Origin: Halarcobacter sp.
GTDB lineage: Bacteria; Campylobacterota; Campylobacteria; Campylobacterales; Arcobacteraceae
DNA length: 64,000 nt
Direction: 5' to 3'
Assembly: GCF_963676935.1 (NCBI RefSeq)
Contig: NZ_OY781470.1
Span: forward strand, 1,398,680 to 1,462,679
Shown: positions 9,180 through 17,767 of the stretch, in pieces
Layout: each line of letters opens with the position of its first letter
How positions within the stretch are numbered: position 1 is the stretch's first letter
Notes under the pieces: generated by a model
The model's database searches: none
Told to the model about the DNA's origin: nothing
What the model saw: the letters and a program-made list of their open reading frames with translations, nothing else
Position numbers and translations under genes: made by a program

Positions 9180-10481
9180 CTAATCTAAAGCTTCAGCTAT
9201 TAATTCAATAGGATTTTTAAATTTAACATCAACATTAGCTTGGTGTAAAGAGTTTGTAATCTGCATTCTACAGGCACTACATTCAGCACTTACAATTTGT
9301 GCTTTTGTATCTTTAATCATTGCAGCTTTTGGTACACCAGCAGCTTTCGCAAAATGGTATTTTTCTGTTTGCATAGTTACACCACCAAATCCACAACATC
9401 TATTGGGATCACTCATTTCGTTAATTACATAGTTTTGCTTAAGAAGTTCTCTTGGTTCTTGCCAAACATTTTGCATTTTTCTTGCATGACATGGGTCATG
9501 GTATGTAATAACTTCATTGATTTTTTTGTTTGATGCAGCTAATTTTTCTTTTAATTTTGTAGAATTCTCTAACCATTTTGTTGCTAATAAAACTTTTTTA
9601 GATATTTTTGCTGCTCTTTCTTTCCATTCTGGTTGATTATGTAAATAGTGTTCCCAATCTTGATTAATCATTGCACTACAAGTAGCTTCAGGAATTATTA
9701 TAGCATCTACTTCATCAATCCATGTCTCAAAATATTCAATATTTTTCTTCACAAGATAATCAACTGTATCAAAATCTCCTGTAAAATAAGCAGGAGCACC
9801 ACAACAAAGTTGTTTTTTGGGAATAAATATATTTACATCCAATTTTTTAAGTACATCAACTAAAGCATCACCAATATTTGTATATGAATAATTACCCATA
9901 CAACCTATAAAAATTGCAACTTTATTTTTTCTGCCATCACTTAATTCTACTTGATTTTTTGCAGGTATATTTTCAGGATATTTATTTAAAAATGTTTTCT
10001 TATCAGCAAAAGGTAGAGCTCTATCTTTTTTTACAATTGGTAAAGAAAATCTAGGTAATGCACTCTCTTTGGCTTTATCTATTTTTAAACCACATGTTTG
10101 AAATACCCACCCAAGTTTTGCAAGAAAATCCATAGTTTTTCTATGTCTTAAAAGATAAAAAAATGCTCTTTTATACCAAGCAATACCATATTTTTTTGCA
10201 ATATCAGATCTTACTTGTTCAATAATCATATCAGTAGGTAAATCATTAGGACAAACTTCTACGCAATTTGTACATAAAAAACATGATTCAAAAATATCTT
10301 TTGCATTTTTATCTAATTCTAGTTCATCTCGCTTATAAGCACCAAGAAGATCGATAAAACCTCTTGGACTTGTAGTTTCATCTTGATTTATATTAAAAAT
10401 TGTACAAACTGGTTTACATTTACCACATTTAACACAATCATCACTTATTTTTGTATAATCAAATTTTTGAATTTCACTCAT
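9180..10481 (-). CDS. Iron-sulfur (4Fe-4S plus CCG-domain) oxidoreductase subunit, GlcF/LutA/HdrB-like
   Basis: The 433 residues start with a two-cluster ferredoxin module (CVKCGKCKPVC near residue 16 and CFLCTNCVEVCPNDLP near 67), followed by two cysteine-rich CCG domains (LCCGAPAYF and RCCGFGGVTM, with HDPCHARK between). This layout is that of glycolate oxidase GlcF, lactate utilisation LutA and heterodisulfide reductase subunits, which pass electrons from a flavin dehydrogenase. No FAD subunit lies beside it, so the substrate cannot be assigned. Its ATG overlaps the hemN stop by one base (TAATG), indicating translational coupling and perhaps a role in supplying electrons to heme synthesis; that link is inference. 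Confidence 0.85.
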   Translation of the reverse strand: MSEIQKFDYTKISDDCVKCGKCKPVCTIFNINQDETTSPRGFIDLLGAYKRDELELDKNAKDIFESCFLCTNCVEVCPNDLPTDMIIEQVRSDIAKKYGIAWYKRAFFYLLRHRKTMDFLAKLGWVFQTCGLKIDKAKESALPRFSLPIVKKDRALPFADKKTFLNKYPENIPAKNQVELSDGRKNKVAIFIGCMGNYSYTNIGDALVDVLKKLDVNIFIPKKQLCCGAPAYFTGDFDTVDYLVKKNIEYFETWIDEVDAIIIPEATCSAMINQDWEHYLHNQPEWKERAAKISKKVLLATKWLENSTKLKEKLAASNKKINEVITYHDPCHARKMQNVWQEPRELLKQNYVINEMSDPNRCCGFGGVTMQTEKYHFAKAAGVPKAAMIKDTKAQIVSAECSACRMQITNSLHQANVDVKFKNPIELIAEALD

Positions 10482-11848
10482 TATATCGTTTTACTAAACC
10501 TTCTTTTATTTTCTGGTACTTTTTTTAAATATGCATCAAATGGCATACATATATTTCTAATTAACATTGTTCCTGTTTGAGATACTTGTATTTTATCATC
10601 AACAATAGAAACTAAATCTGCTTCAATAAACTCAGTTAACATTTTTAAGTCTTCATTAAAGTAGTCATAAAAATCTATATTAAACTTCTCTTCTACTCTT
10701 TTTATATTTAAACTAAAATTACTCATTAATTCCATAATTACATATTGTCTTAATATATCATCTTCGCTAAGTTTATAACCTTTAAATGTTGGTAGTTTCC
10801 CTTCATCTAAAGAGGCTTCATATTGTTTTAAATCTTTAAAATTTTGTGCATAATAATCAACACCATTTCCAATAGATGTCACACCAATTCCTATTAAATC
10901 TGCACCACCTTTTGTTGTATATCCTTGGAAGTTTCTATGTAATTCGCCTTTTTCTATTGCTTTGAATAATTCATCTTCAGGCTTTGCAAAGTGATCCATT
11001 CCCACCATTTTATAACCATTTGTAGTAAAAAAATCAATTGTATCTTTTAAAATCTCTAATTTTTCTGTTGGTGGTGCAAAAGTTGATTCATCAAACTTTC
11101 TCATAGTTTTCATTAGCCATGGTACATGGGCATAGTTAAATACAGCTAATCTATCTGGATTTAATTTTATAATTTGTTCAATTGTTTCATGAAAAGTTTT
11201 TTTATTTTGATGAGGAAGTCCATAAATCAAATCTACATTTATAGAGTGAATCCCAGCATCTCTTGCTATATTCATTACATTTTGAGTTGTTTCATAAGGT
11301 TGGATTCTATGAATAGTTTTTTGAACCTCTTCATTTAAGTCTTGTACTCCAAAACTTAATCTGTTACATCCACCTTTTTTTAATACTGCCATATGTTCTT
11401 TAGTAAAATATCTTGGGTCAACTTCACATGAAATTTCAGCATCTTCACTAAAATTAGGAAAAGTTTCTTTTAACATAGTTATAACTTCATCTAATTGTTC
11501 AGGCGAAAAATAAGTTGGTGTTCCTCCGCCAAAGTGCATTTGAGTAACAGTTCTATTTGTATTTAATGCATCTTTTAATAAATCCAATTCTTTTTTTAAA
11601 TACTCTAAGTATTTAACTTTTTTATCTTCTTTTGAAGTAAAAATAACATTGCATCCACAAAAGTAACAGGCACTTCTACAAAAAGGTAAATGTATATAAA
11701 GTGATAAATTTCTATCATCACTTTGATTTTTATAGTACTCTTTTAAATCTTGTTCAGTAAAATCTTCAGAGAACTCTGGTGCTGTAGGATATGAAGTATA
11801 TCTAGGCCCTGGTTTTGAATATTTTTCAAATTTTTTAAAATCAATCAT
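10481..11848 (-). CDS. hemN: Oxygen-independent coproporphyrinogen III oxidase
   Basis: HemN is a radical SAM enzyme that decarboxylates coproporphyrinogen III to protoporphyrinogen IX without oxygen. The 455 residues contain the HemN-specific cluster motif CRSACYFCGC (CxxxCxxCxC), the SAM-binding MHFGGGTPTY and the downstream VDLIYGLPHQ. The CxC ending and the N-terminal YSKPGPRYTSYPTAP are features of true HemN and separate it from the HemW paralogue at 51441. It lies 9 bases after argF and overlaps the next gene by one base. hemB, an earlier step, is about 6 kb away. Confidence 0.96.
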   Translation of the reverse strand: MIDFKKFEKYSKPGPRYTSYPTAPEFSEDFTEQDLKEYYKNQSDDRNLSLYIHLPFCRSACYFCGCNVIFTSKEDKKVKYLEYLKKELDLLKDALNTNRTVTQMHFGGGTPTYFSPEQLDEVITMLKETFPNFSEDAEISCEVDPRYFTKEHMAVLKKGGCNRLSFGVQDLNEEVQKTIHRIQPYETTQNVMNIARDAGIHSINVDLIYGLPHQNKKTFHETIEQIIKLNPDRLAVFNYAHVPWLMKTMRKFDESTFAPPTEKLEILKDTIDFFTTNGYKMVGMDHFAKPEDELFKAIEKGELHRNFQGYTTKGGADLIGIGVTSIGNGVDYYAQNFKDLKQYEASLDEGKLPTFKGYKLSEDDILRQYVIMELMSNFSLNIKRVEEKFNIDFYDYFNEDLKMLTEFIEADLVSIVDDKIQVSQTGTMLIRNICMPFDAYLKKVPENKRRFSKTI

Positions 11849-11857
11849 TATATCTTC

Positions 11858-12784
11858 TTATTTTGTATTTTGTCTATCTAACCAAACCATAACACCTTTT
11901 TGTGCATGTAGTCTATTTTCAGCCTCTTCAAAAATTAAACTTTGGTCACCTTCAATTACACTTTCACTTACCTCATAACCTCTATAAGCTGGTAAACAAT
12001 GTAAGAATATTGCATCTGACGTACCTAATTTCATCATTTCATCATCTACGATATACCCATCAAAGTCTTTTATTCTTTTCTCTTTTTCATCCTCTTGTCC
12101 CATTGAAACCCAAGTATCTGTAGTTATTACATTTGCACCTTTAACTGCTTCTTTAGGATCATTTGTAACAATAATTTTTGCACCTGATTCTTTAGCAAAA
12201 GCGTAAGCATCATCTAAAATATTTTTATCTACTTCATAACCTATTGGAGTAGCTATTCTTAATTCAAAACCAAGTTTTGATGCAAGCATAAGCCAAGAGT
12301 GTGTCATATTATTACCATCACCAACATATGCTGCTACAAGATTTTTATCTAAACCTTTTTCTTGAATAGTTAAATAATCAGCCATAAGTTGTACAGGATG
12401 GTATTCATTTGTTAAACCATTTATCACAGGAACTTTTGAATATTTAGCAAACTCTTCTAATTTACTTTGTTCAAATGTTCTAATCATAACCATATCAACC
12501 ATTCTTGAAATAACTCTAGCTGTATCACTCATAGGTTCGCCACGTCCAAGTTGAATATCATTAGAAGATAAGAAAAGTCCGATTCCACCTAATTGATAAA
12601 TACCTGTTTCAAAACTAACTCTAGTTCTTGTACTACTTTTTTCAAAAATCATACCTAAAGTATATCTTGGTAAATAATCTTTATAAACTCTATTTTTAGT
12701 CTCTTTCTTGATTTTTGCTGCTAAGTCTAAAATTTCTAAAATTTCTTCTTTTGTATAGTCTCTTAATGTTAAAAAGTGTCTCAT
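11858..12784 (-). CDS. argF: Ornithine carbamoyltransferase
   Basis: ArgF makes citrulline from ornithine and carbamoyl phosphate in arginine synthesis. The 308-residue length is standard. The carbamoyl-phosphate motif [10 protein letters not shown], the ornithine-loop HPVQLMADY and the C-terminal HCLPAYRG with its catalytic Cys are all present. It is the first gene of the argF-hemN-FeS-lgt unit, divergent from nrdD across a 203-base gap. In C. jejuni, as I recall, argF is close to hemB and ribA; here nrdD/nrdG and a two-component pair lie in between. Confidence 0.97.
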   Translation of the reverse strand: MRHFLTLRDYTKEEILEILDLAAKIKKETKNRVYKDYLPRYTLGMIFEKSSTRTRVSFETGIYQLGGIGLFLSSNDIQLGRGEPMSDTARVISRMVDMVMIRTFEQSKLEEFAKYSKVPVINGLTNEYHPVQLMADYLTIQEKGLDKNLVAAYVGDGNNMTHSWLMLASKLGFELRIATPIGYEVDKNILDDAYAFAKESGAKIIVTNDPKEAVKGANVITTDTWVSMGQEDEKEKRIKDFDGYIVDDEMMKLGTSDAIFLHCLPAYRGYEVSESVIEGDQSLIFEEAENRLHAQKGVMVWLDRQNTK

Positions 12785-12911
12785 GATTTAACCTTTCATT
12801 TTAAAAAAGAATCAATTTTAACCAAAAACCATTTACTATTAACTTAAAAATTATGAATTCTCTTTTAAAGGTACTCATAAAAATTATTATTTATTCTTTA
12901 AAGCCCATTTC

Positions 12912-12927
12912 GTGACACTTTAGTGAC
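12912..12927. promoter_or_regulatory. Candidate regulator site between argF and nrdD (GTGAC repeated at 11-bp spacing)
   Basis: The 203-base divergent gap between argF and nrdD contains GTGAC at 12912-12916 and again at 12923-12927, one helical turn apart, in an otherwise AT-rich stretch. The first copy also forms the small dyad CACTTTAGTG. Repeats at one-turn spacing are a common layout for response-regulator sites. A weak -10 (TATTAT, 12962-12967) lies before the nrdD start. There is no recognisable FNR or NrdR box. The rest of the gap shows no gene. Confidence 0.3.
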
Positions 12928-12987
12928 TTTTTATATTATTATTTTTTAAGATGAATACTCCTATTATACACTTTTAAAAGGATCAAT

Positions 12988-15099
12988 ATGATAGAAAATA
13001 TACTCAAAAGAGATGGCTCTTATGAAAAATTTCAAGCATACAAAATAAAAGATGTAATAAAAAAAGCTTTTAAAAGCGTACATACAACTTATGATGCTAC
13101 TGTTTATTTAAATGTAATTGAACAATTAAATAAAAAAAGAGTATTTGCAGTAGAAGATGTACAAGATTTAATTGAAAATGAATTATACAAAGCAAGATAT
13201 TTTGAAGTTATGAAATCTTTTATGTTATATAGACATATGCATAAAATGCAAAGAGAACAAATTTTAGGACTTAATGAAGATACAACTTATATAAATTCAA
13301 CACAAACTATAGAAGAGTATATAAATGGTACTGATTGGAGAATTAATGCTAATTCAAATACTGGATATTCCCATGCAGGTCTAATTAATAATAGTGCAGG
13401 GAAGATTATAGCTAATTATTGGCTTGACAAAATTTATACTAAAGAAGAAGGTTATGCACATAGGAATGCTGATTATCATATTCATGATTTAGATTGTTTA
13501 AGTGGATATTGTGCAGGTTGGAGTTTAAGAGTATTACTTGATGAAGGATTTAATGGTGTAAGAGGTAGAGTTGAGAGTTGTGCTCCTAACCATTTTAGAG
13601 AAGCACTAGGTCAGATGGCAAACTTTTTAGGTATATTACAAAGTGAATGGGCCGGAGCTCAAGCTTTTTCTTCATTTGATACATATTTAGCACCATATGT
13701 ATTTAAAGATGCCTTATCTTTTGAAGATGTCAAAAAAAATATTAGAAGTTTTATTTATAATCTAAATGTTCCAGCAAGATGGGGACAAAGTCCTTTTACA
13801 AATATTACTATCGATTGGACAGTACCTAGTGATTTAAAAGATCAAACACCAACAAAAAACCAGAAACATCTATTTACTAATATAAAAGATAAAGATTTAC
13901 TTCAAAAAGCAAAACAAAGAGGTTTTGATACTTTAGAGAATATGACATATAAAGCTTTTCAAGTTGAGATGAATATGATTAATAAAGCTTATTATGAAGT
14001 TATGACTGAAGGGGATAAAACAGGTCAACCTTTTACTTTTCCAATTCCAACAGTAAATATTACTGAAGATTTTGATTGGTATGGAGAAAATACAGATTTA
14101 CTTTTTGAGAATACTGCAAAGATTGGTTCATCTTATTTTCAAAATTTTATAGGTAGTCAATATATAAAAGATAAAAATGGGAAACTTATACCAAATAACG
14201 AAGCTTATAAACCAGGGCATGTAAGATCAATGTGTTGTAGATTACAATTAGATTTAAGAGAATTATTAAAAAGGGGTGGTGGTCTATTTGGAAGTGCGGA
14301 GATGACAGGAAGTATAGGTGTTGTTACAATCAATATGGCAAGACTAGGGTATCTATATAAAGATGATAAAGAAGCCCTTCTTAATAGACTTGAAGAGCTT
14401 ATGGATTTAGCACAATCAACTTTAGAGAAAAAAAGAGTTTTTATAAATGATTTATATGAAAGAGGATTATTCCCATACACAAAAAGATATCTTCCAAGTT
14501 TTAATAACCATTTTTCAACAATAGGTGTAAATGGTATAAATGAGATGATTATTAATTTTACAGAAAAGAAATATGATATATCAAAAGATGAAGGGATATC
14601 TTTTGCAATTGAGATTTTAGATTTCATGAGAAAGAGAATGATTAAATATCAAGAAGAAACAGGAAATCTATATAACCTTGAAGCAACACCTGCTGAAGGG
14701 ACTACATATAGATTTGCAAAAGAAGATAAAAAAAGATATTCAGATATTCATCAAGCAGGATTTGGGAAAAATATTTTTTATACAAATTCATCTCAATTAC
14801 CAGTTGATTTTACAGATGATATATTTGAAGCATTAAATTTGCAAGATGAACTTCAAGGCAAATACACTGGTGGAACTGTATTACATCTTTATATGAGAGA
14901 AAGAATAAGTTCAATAGAAGCTTGTAGAAAATTGATTAAAAATGTTATATCAAATTACACTTTGCCATATATAACAATAAGTCCTGTATTTTCTATTTGC
15001 CCAAAACATGGCTATATAGATGGAGAATATGAATATTGTCCAAAATGTGATGAAGAAATTTTAGATGAGGAGTTAAATAATGAAAAGCTTAGAGCCTAG
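12988..15099 (+). CDS. nrdD: Anaerobic (class III) ribonucleotide reductase large chain lacking its glycyl-radical segment
   Basis: NrdD reduces ribonucleoside triphosphates to deoxynucleotides without oxygen, using a glycyl radical made by NrdG. The 703 residues have an N-terminal ATP-cone (ILKRDGSYEKFQAYKIKDV), catalytic-barrel motifs (SGYCAGWSLRVLLDEGFNG, ARWGQSPFTNITIDW) and the C-terminal zinc site (CPKHGYIDGEYEYCPKCDEE). In the homologues I know, the zinc site is followed in the same chain by RVxGY carrying the radical Gly. Here the chain stops as DEELNNEKLRA, and that segment is encoded by the next, overlapping ORF. The large chain alone should therefore be inactive. Confidence 0.93.
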   Translation: MIENILKRDGSYEKFQAYKIKDVIKKAFKSVHTTYDATVYLNVIEQLNKKRVFAVEDVQDLIENELYKARYFEVMKSFMLYRHMHKMQREQILGLNEDTTYINSTQTIEEYINGTDWRINANSNTGYSHAGLINNSAGKIIANYWLDKIYTKEEGYAHRNADYHIHDLDCLSGYCAGWSLRVLLDEGFNGVRGRVESCAPNHFREALGQMANFLGILQSEWAGAQAFSSFDTYLAPYVFKDALSFEDVKKNIRSFIYNLNVPARWGQSPFTNITIDWTVPSDLKDQTPTKNQKHLFTNIKDKDLLQKAKQRGFDTLENMTYKAFQVEMNMINKAYYEVMTEGDKTGQPFTFPIPTVNITEDFDWYGENTDLLFENTAKIGSSYFQNFIGSQYIKDKNGKLIPNNEAYKPGHVRSMCCRLQLDLRELLKRGGGLFGSAEMTGSIGVVTINMARLGYLYKDDKEALLNRLEELMDLAQSTLEKKRVFINDLYERGLFPYTKRYLPSFNNHFSTIGVNGINEMIINFTEKKYDISKDEGISFAIEILDFMRKRMIKYQEETGNLYNLEATPAEGTTYRFAKEDKKRYSDIHQAGFGKNIFYTNSSQLPVDFTDDIFEALNLQDELQGKYTGGTVLHLYMRERISSIEACRKLIKNVISNYTLPYITISPVFSICPKHGYIDGEYEYCPKCDEEILDEELNNEKLRA
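15067..15072 (+). promoter_or_regulatory. Strong ribosome binding site for the separate glycyl-radical ORF, inside the nrdD 3' end
   Basis: GAGGAG at 15067-15072 lies 7 bases upstream of the ATG at 15080, ideal Shine-Dalgarno spacing. It is embedded in nrdD codons for Asp-Glu-Glu-Leu. The frame of the small ORF has stops at 15062 (TAG) and 15074 (TAA), so it cannot be entered from further upstream in that frame. Together these favour independent initiation over a sequencing error. Confidence 0.7.
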
Positions 15100-15238
15100 T
15101 AAATTAAAAGAAAAGAGAACTAGATGTATTGTATACACTAGAGTTATGGGTTACCATAGACCAGTTGAAAGTTTCAATATCGGTAAAAAGGGTGAACATT
15201 CTCAAAGGGTGAAATTTATTGAAAAAAATTATCTATAA
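15080..15238 (+). CDS. Separate glycyl-radical subunit of class III ribonucleotide reductase (52 residues)
   Basis: The 52-residue protein starts MKSLEPSKLKEKRTRC and contains VYTRVMGYHRPVESFNIGKK, which matches the glycyl-radical loop (RVxGY...RPV..FN.GK) normally at the very C-terminus of NrdD. The radical residue would be Gly24. It starts inside nrdD in the +1 frame (20-base overlap), has its own strong Shine-Dalgarno at 15067, and overlaps the nrdG start by 20 bases. The probable function is to dock onto NrdD and carry the radical made by NrdG, comparable in principle to the GrcA spare part of pyruvate formate-lyase. The alternative is a frameshift within an ancestral fused nrdD. It is too short for many gene callers. 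Confidence 0.82.
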   Translation: MKSLEPSKLKEKRTRCIVYTRVMGYHRPVESFNIGKKGEHSQRVKFIEKNYL

Positions 15239-15890
15239 TATAACACCTTTTACAACTGTTGATTATAAAGATCATTTATCTTGTATTGTATGGTTTATAT
15301 CATGCAATATGAGATGCAGGTATTGCTATAATCCTAATATAGTAAATTCTAAAAATGGTGAATATACTCTTGAGGATTTAATAGATTTTTTAAAAAGAAG
15401 AGTAGGGTTATTAGATTCTGTAGTTTTAAGTGGTGGAGAGGCTACACTTCATGATTTACAAACTATTTGTAATGATATAAAAGATCTTGGCTTTAAGATA
15501 AAATTAGACACCAATGGTTCTAATCCAAAATTATTAAATACACTTATAAAAAATAACTTATTAGATTTTGTTGCGTTGGACTTTAAATCAAATGAAAAAA
15601 ATTTTAATAAAATTACAAAATCATATTTTTACGACAAGTTTATACAAAGTTTAGATGTTTTACTTAATTCAAGTGTAGATTACGAAGTTAGAACAACACT
15701 TCATAAAGATTTATTAAATGAAAATGATATAAATGAAATGCAGGAAACTTTGCATAAAATTGGATACAAAAATGACTATTTTATTCAAAATTTTTTAGAA
15801 GTTGAAAACTTAACAAATATGAAAAAATCAATAAACTTTTTTGATAAAACTAAAGTAAATAATCACTTAAATATTATCTACAGAGATTAA
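15219..15890 (+). CDS. nrdG: Anaerobic ribonucleotide reductase activating protein (radical SAM)
   Basis: NrdG is the radical SAM activase that generates the glycyl radical of NrdD. The 223 residues contain the cluster motif CNMRCRYCYNP (CxxxCxxC) near residue 29 and the SAM-binding VVLSGGEATLH. The best start is a TTG at 15219, preceded by AAAGGGTG at 15204-15211 and overlapping the glycyl-radical ORF by 20 bases, which suggests coupled translation of all three nrd genes. The length fits the longer NrdG2-type activases. Its 3' end overlaps the convergent response regulator by 24 bases. Confidence 0.9.
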   Translation: MKKIIYNITPFTTVDYKDHLSCIVWFISCNMRCRYCYNPNIVNSKNGEYTLEDLIDFLKRRVGLLDSVVLSGGEATLHDLQTICNDIKDLGFKIKLDTNGSNPKLLNTLIKNNLLDFVALDFKSNEKNFNKITKSYFYDKFIQSLDVLLNSSVDYEVRTTLHKDLLNENDINEMQETLHKIGYKNDYFIQNFLEVENLTNMKKSINFFDKTKVNNHLNIIYRD

Positions 15891-16556
15891 ATAACCTTGT
15901 CCTGAAATATTTTTTATTAATTCTTTTGAAGTTTTTTTTCTAAATCTTTTTATAAAAGTTCTAACTCTTTCATCAGTTACTGTCTCATTTTCCCAAAGTT
16001 TTTGTTTTAATTCATCTGTACTTGTAATAGTATTTTTATTTTGTATTAATAGATATATAAAATTTTTTTCTCTTTTTGTAATATTAATCAGCTGTTCATC
16101 TTCAAAAAGATTATTTGTATTATTATCAAAAGTAAAATGTTTATTTAAGCATATAATTCTACTTTTATCTAATTTTGAAGCAATAGTAATTATATATTCT
16201 AATAATTCATCTGGATCAAAAGGCTTTATAAAATATTTAGTTATACCAATATCTATTGCTTTTAATAGTTTTTCTTTGTCAGAAAAAGCACTAAGTACAA
16301 TGATAGGAATATTTTCGTTTTCTTTTCTTATCTCTTTTGTCATATCTAAACCATCTAATTTTGGCATCATAATATCAGTAATGATTAAATCTGGATTAAT
16401 CTTTTTATATTTTTCTAAGCCCTCTTCACCATTATTTGCAATTGTAAAAGAAAAAAAATAGTCAGAAATTGCATCTTTTAATAATTTGGAGATATTTACC
16501 TCATCTTCAACAAATAAAACTTTTAATTCTTTTAATATATTTTCATTATTTCTCAA
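15867..16556 (-). CDS. OmpR-family response regulator
   Basis: The 229 residues comprise a canonical receiver (FVEDEV, DLIITDIMMPKLDG, IVLSAFSD, YFIKPFD) and a C-terminal winged helix (DERVRTFIKRFRKKT... GQGYLISV). It overlaps the upstream PAS histidine kinase gene by 4 bases (ATGA), so the two form a coupled two-component pair. The target genes are unknown; the convergent nrd genes are neighbours but not obviously controlled by it. In phosphorylation residues it is the better conserved of the window's two OmpR-type regulators. Confidence 0.92.
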   Translation of the reverse strand: MRNNENILKELKVLFVEDEVNISKLLKDAISDYFFSFTIANNGEEGLEKYKKINPDLIITDIMMPKLDGLDMTKEIRKENENIPIIVLSAFSDKEKLLKAIDIGITKYFIKPFDPDELLEYIITIASKLDKSRIICLNKHFTFDNNTNNLFEDEQLINITKREKNFIYLLIQNKNTITSTDELKQKLWENETVTDERVRTFIKRFRKKTSKELIKNISGQGYLISVDNI

Positions 16557-17761
16557 ACTACACTTCCTATAGGAATTTTTATTATAAATAGTAATCCATT
16601 ATCTTTATTTTTAGCTTCTATTGTTCCATCTAAACTTTTTTCAATAATCATTTTTGACATAAACAAACCTAAACCAGTACCATTGCTTTGGTGTTTTGTT
16701 GTAAAATAGGGTTCAAATACTTTTTCCAAGTTTTTATTACTTACTCCACCAGCATTATCCTTAAATATTAGTGTTACACCATTTTTATCTTTAATGCTTT
16801 TTATTAAAATTTTTCTTTTTTCAATATTATTAATATTAAAAGCTTCACTTGAATTTTGAATTAGATTAATTAAAACTTGTGATAATTCATTTAATACTCC
16901 AAAAAGTTCTATTTTTTCAAACTCTTTTTCTACAAGAATATTTTCTTTTTGCAAAAGTTTTTTAGTGATTAATAATGCTTCTTCAATTGAATCACATAAT
17001 AAAAATTTTTCTTTAGGTTTATTAGGATTAAAAAAGTTTGAAAAGTCTTCGATAGTTTGTGACATATTATCAATAATTTCCATTGAATCTTTATAATATT
17101 CATTTAATTTTTCTAAATTTGAAGTTTTAGCACTCTTCTTAATATTGAACATTGTTAAACTCAATTCAGTTAGTGGTTGTCTCCATTGGTGTGCTATGTT
17201 TGCTAACATTTGTCCTAAACTTGCCATACGCGACTGCCAAAACAACATCTTTTGTTTCTCTTCATTTTTAGCAATCTCTTCTTCTACTCTTTGTTCTAAA
17301 GTTTGATTTAGTTCTATTAGCTGGGTGGTTTGTTCCAAAACTCTTTGTTCCAAAGTTTTATTTAAAACTTCTAATTCTTCCTCTTTCTTTTGAAGAGTCT
17401 TTTTCAATTCTACTTCTTTAGTAACATCATATCTAATTGCAATAAACTCTTTAATATTGTCATTTTTATCTAGTATGGGGGTAATTGTTGTATTTAAATA
17501 AACAGTTGAACCATCTTTACAAATATTTTTTACGGTTGCTTTGTATGGTTTCTTACTAAGTATAGTTTCCCAAAGTATTGTAAAGTTTTCCTTTGGAACA
17601 TCAGGGTGTCTTACTATATTATGGTCACTACCAAGAAGCTCATCTTTACTATATCCAGATATTTTACAAAATTCATCATTAACAAAAGTAATAATACCAT
17701 CTGTATCTGTTTTTGAAACTATATTTGAGTTTTCAATAGCTTCTTGATAGGTTTGTCCCAT
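16553..17761 (-). CDS. Cytosolic PAS sensor histidine kinase, partner of the downstream regulator
   Basis: The 402 residues start with an Aer-like PAS domain (SKTDTDGIITFVND, GSDHNIVRHPDVPKENF), followed by a long coiled coil rich in LEQRV repeats, an H box NIAHQWRQPLTELS near residue 190, N box LINLIQNSSEAF, G1 DNAGGVSNK and G2 GTGLGLFMSKMI. There is no transmembrane segment. The PAS signature is shared with the receiver-PAS protein at 7069 and suggests a flavin or redox input. It starts 6 bases after hemB and is coupled to the regulator at 15867. Confidence 0.92.
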   Translation of the reverse strand: MGQTYQEAIENSNIVSKTDTDGIITFVNDEFCKISGYSKDELLGSDHNIVRHPDVPKENFTILWETILSKKPYKATVKNICKDGSTVYLNTTITPILDKNDNIKEFIAIRYDVTKEVELKKTLQKKEEELEVLNKTLEQRVLEQTTQLIELNQTLEQRVEEEIAKNEEKQKMLFWQSRMASLGQMLANIAHQWRQPLTELSLTMFNIKKSAKTSNLEKLNEYYKDSMEIIDNMSQTIEDFSNFFNPNKPKEKFLLCDSIEEALLITKKLLQKENILVEKEFEKIELFGVLNELSQVLINLIQNSSEAFNINNIEKRKILIKSIKDKNGVTLIFKDNAGGVSNKNLEKVFEPYFTTKHQSNGTGLGLFMSKMIIEKSLDGTIEAKNKDNGLLFIIKIPIGSVV

Positions 17762-17767
17762 AAATAA

